NCBI GenBank assembly: GCA_020809425.1
Contig: JAGGDC010000001.1
Location: 1 to 64,000 of the forward strand
Direction: 5' to 3'
Length of the DNA: 64,000 nt
From: Candidatus Synoicihabitans palmerolidicus
Lineage (GTDB): Bacteria > Verrucomicrobiota > Verrucomicrobiia > Opitutales > Opitutaceae
Made by a program: the position numbers and the translations under genes. How positions within the stretch are numbered: the first letter of the stretch is position 1; every line of letters starts with the position of its first letter. This document shows positions 61,947 through 64,000 of the stretch, piece by piece. The notes beneath the pieces were generated by a model. The model was not told the DNA's origin and did no database searches. It saw only the letters and a program-made list of their open reading frames with translations.

Positions 61947-61976
61947 AAGCCGTCGGCCCATCAGCCGACGGCTTTT
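61947..61976 (+). terminator. Rho-independent terminator after icd
   Basis: AAGCCGTCGGC (61947-61957) pairs perfectly with GCCGACGGCTT (61964-61974) over the loop CCATCA, followed by a short T-run. Confidence 0.95.
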
Positions 61977-62176
61977 GTGTGCCGCCCCCGGAAACAGCCA
62001 CCACCACGCCCGGAGGCGCGAGGGCTAAGGACAGAGAATCACGCCATCAGTCGCCAAGCCAAACTCGCGGTGGTACTTTCAACCTAGAAAAAAACGCAGT
62101 CCAAATAAGAAACGCATGTAACAAAGTTATGTTATCCAGTCGGTTAATGGGTTTCAAACGTGCCCCCGCCGACTCA

Positions 62177-62290
62177 CCTGGCAGGTGAACGAATCGATGT
62201 CTTCTACGGACCGTGACTCGTTCCAACTTCGCGCCCTTCGTTCCCTTTTAGTAACATCCTACTTCGGAATCTAGGTTCAGTCCGAGTGGC
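62177..62290. repeat. Uninterrupted copy of the dispersed repeat split by IS110 at 48.3-49.5 kb
   Basis: CTGGCAGGTGAACGAATCGA, ACGGACCGTGACTCGTTCC and AGTAACATCCTACTTCGGAA in order match both flanks of the IS110 element. Upstream, CTAGAAAAAAACGCAGTCCAAA near 62085 also resembles CTAGAAAAGCCGCAGTCTAAA at 45425, so a longer dispersed element may be involved. It overlaps the 3' end of the HDOD gene frame. Confidence 0.65.
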
Positions 62291-64000
62291 CCCCTCTCCA
62301 TCATTTGGCTCCCACGCAGGAGAAGCGTGAACAACTTTTGTATCAACTTCTTGGATTCGAACGAGTTTGCCTGCCACTGGCTCAAACGCGCCAAGTGGGG
62401 CTCTGCATCCTTCGGCTACCGGCCGACCATAGTTTGGTGCGATTCGCGCCAGCCTGAACCGCAATTCCCGACAATGTGAATGTAGCTGCCGCTCGAACTC
62501 CCGCCGATTAAAACTAAGAAACACACAGTCACTCAGGATCTTCCACTGCGGCATCTCTGCCAGTTTGAAATCCGCCCCTAGGTTCGGTTCCCCCGACGCC
62601 CCCACTGTATTGTGACAACAAAACGCCCGCGCCAACGAGACCAAACGTTGATCTTCCGTCGCTTCCTCGGGGGGTATTGACCCACCGGATCACATTGGCA
62701 AATTGCAGCGACAACCCAAATCTCTCCCCCATCTCATTCGTGCTGCACCCAAAATACAACCGTTCCACTCGATGCAGTGCCACCTTGTGCAGTCGACTGT
62801 GTTCCATCACCGCTCTAAATCTCAGCGGTTGCAAATTCGCTAATATAGTCGTTCGATGTCATGTATTTCACCCGCCGCCTGCGCCACCGACTCCATGGTA
62901 TAACGCTCAAGTTAACGACATATCTCCTGCGCAATACGCGCCACTCCGCGTTGAAATATCCAGTACTCAGACCAATTGAATCCCGGTGGCACATCCATGA
63001 CTGATTTCGAGATAGTGATAAGACCCCGTCCCTGCGCAGCTAAACGTTTCTCACCCAATTGCCCCACCGCCAGTTTCGCGTCTTCGATCCCCCAATCATC
63101 ATCTCGGTTGGAGTGCGCTTGATTTGCCGCAATCAACATTTGCACCGACAACCCCGGGTCGCGAGCGACCAGGTCCATCAGCGGATTAATGCAGGAGGGG
63201 TGCCCGTTCGCCGTCATCTGGAAAGACGCCGCTGCCGAGTCAATTACCGGGCACCCCGGCAATGCGTCCACTTGCTGTTCCAAGTGTTCGCGTTTCATCA
63301 CCGGGCATCGTCCCTCTCTCGGAGCATCGATCCACTCAGCATAGGCCTTTTCTTTCGCTTCGGTTGCCACTTCCGCTTCCGTCAAAAACCCTTCGCACAC
63401 AATCGTGGGTTCAAGGCGGTGCTCGATCAGCCGCGCTCCAAATTTCAATGGCTCCATTAACCTCGGAATAAGCGACCATTGCTCTGCCTTCCTCGCAGCT
63501 TCGACCGCGCCCAGCGCTTCGACGATTCCCCTCGCTCCGGCCGCCTCCGCATTCGCTAGCAATGCCGCGATCTCCTCGAGTAACTCCACGGTTCCCTGAG
63601 CCTCTGACCAGGCCAACAACACCGAAGGAGCCGCTTCAGCCGATTTTCTCCCGTGGGCCAATCGCTCATGCAACTGTCCGCGCTCATAGCCCATGGTTCG
63701 CCAAAACGGAGCCTCCTCTTCAAAGTGCCCGCTACGCCACGGATTGGCCATCGCCTTGGTAATCTCCCTAAAAACGACCTCATCGTTATAAGGCTTGATT
63801 AGAAAATTCTGCACATTCGCTTCCAAGCATACCCGACCCCATTTCGGTCTCCCCGGGCTGTGTACACCACTATCGGGATCTTCTTCCTTTGACTATCCGC
63901 TCTCAGCCTTTTGATCAGATTGATCCCACTCCCATCCTTCAATTGTAGCTCCACCAGAACCAAATCAATCTTCACATTGGTCTGAATAAATTCCCAGGCC
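62204..64000 (-). CDS. Receiver-HDOD protein with Glu at the phosphorylation site (frameshifted, runs off right edge)
   Basis: The visible receiver part reads IDLVLVELQLKDGSGINLIK, where the phospho-accepting Asp of the usual LDLQLPDGSG is Glu (codon 63949-63951). The partner residues are kept in PIVVYTARGDR and NFLIKPYND. A shift at about 63830 separates the two. A helical linker leads to an HDOD domain: LEQQVDALPGCPVIDSAAAS, MDLVARDPGLSVQMLIAANQ and DAKLAVGQLGEKRLAAQGRG. After shifts near 62910 and 62680 it continues LQPLRFRAVMEHSRLHKVAL, NEMGERFGLSLQFANVIRWV and SLARAFCCHNTVGA. The last residues lie in a dispersed repeat, so the true C-terminus is uncertain. Confidence 0.82.

Overview
This window is about 58 percent GC and is best explained as a piece of a Verrucomicrobiota chromosome, probably Opitutaceae-like. 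The evidence is circumstantial. There is a secreted beta-propeller protein with the LVNLSVR-type C-terminal repeats I associate with Opitutaceae, a single-subunit 741-residue isocitrate dehydrogenase, a flagellar operon with csrA, fliW and flgN, and several large IS families. No rRNA, tRNA or CRISPR array is visible.

Layout. Positions 1-5.2 kb hold the start of a hybrid NRPS/trans-AT-like polyketide synthase reading leftwards off the window. Positions 5.3-16 kb are an accessory stretch: IS630 and IS3 remnants, a pair of paralogous secreted proteins, a 139-bp tandem repeat, a broken TIR-NB-ARC defence gene, and an ISNCY-like element with an expanded 12-bp repeat. Positions 15.8-22.4 kb are mostly core genes: a CBS-domain protein, hemB, a secreted protein, cysS and thrS. 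Positions 22.7-28.8 kb are scarred by IS30 and IS630, which cut a MASE1 sensor gene, a beta-propeller gene and a LOV photoreceptor gene.

Positions 29.2-42.2 kb carry the flagellar and motility locus, all on the minus strand. One group is flhF, a small membrane protein, a FliA/WhiG-type sigma factor, motA, motB and a small Cys protein. The other is flgF, flgG, flgA, flgH, flgI, flgJ, flgN, flgK, flgL, fliW and csrA. Together these encode rod, rings, hook-filament junction, stator and post-transcriptional flagellin control. A 504-bp tandem duplication sits between flgG and flgA. Positions 43.7-49.5 kb are a nested IS mosaic (IS110, ISNCY, IS30, ISAs1/DUF4338, IS110), and the last IS110 has a strong candidate bridge RNA.

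Positions 49.6-55.9 kb hold a sugar symporter gene and a tight operon cobA-hemD, DegT aminotransferase, trpF and an Nramp-like transporter. Then come a second IS3/IS630 pair, xylB, icd, and a receiver-HDOD protein running off the right edge.

Caveat for every call. Many genes, including ones expected to be essential such as hemB and hemD, are split by single frameshifts or in-frame stops, while cysS, thrS, icd, motA, flgF, flgG and flhF are intact. Part of this is probably consensus error, often at homopolymers, and part is real decay. Where a gene is split, I give the full span and state the break.
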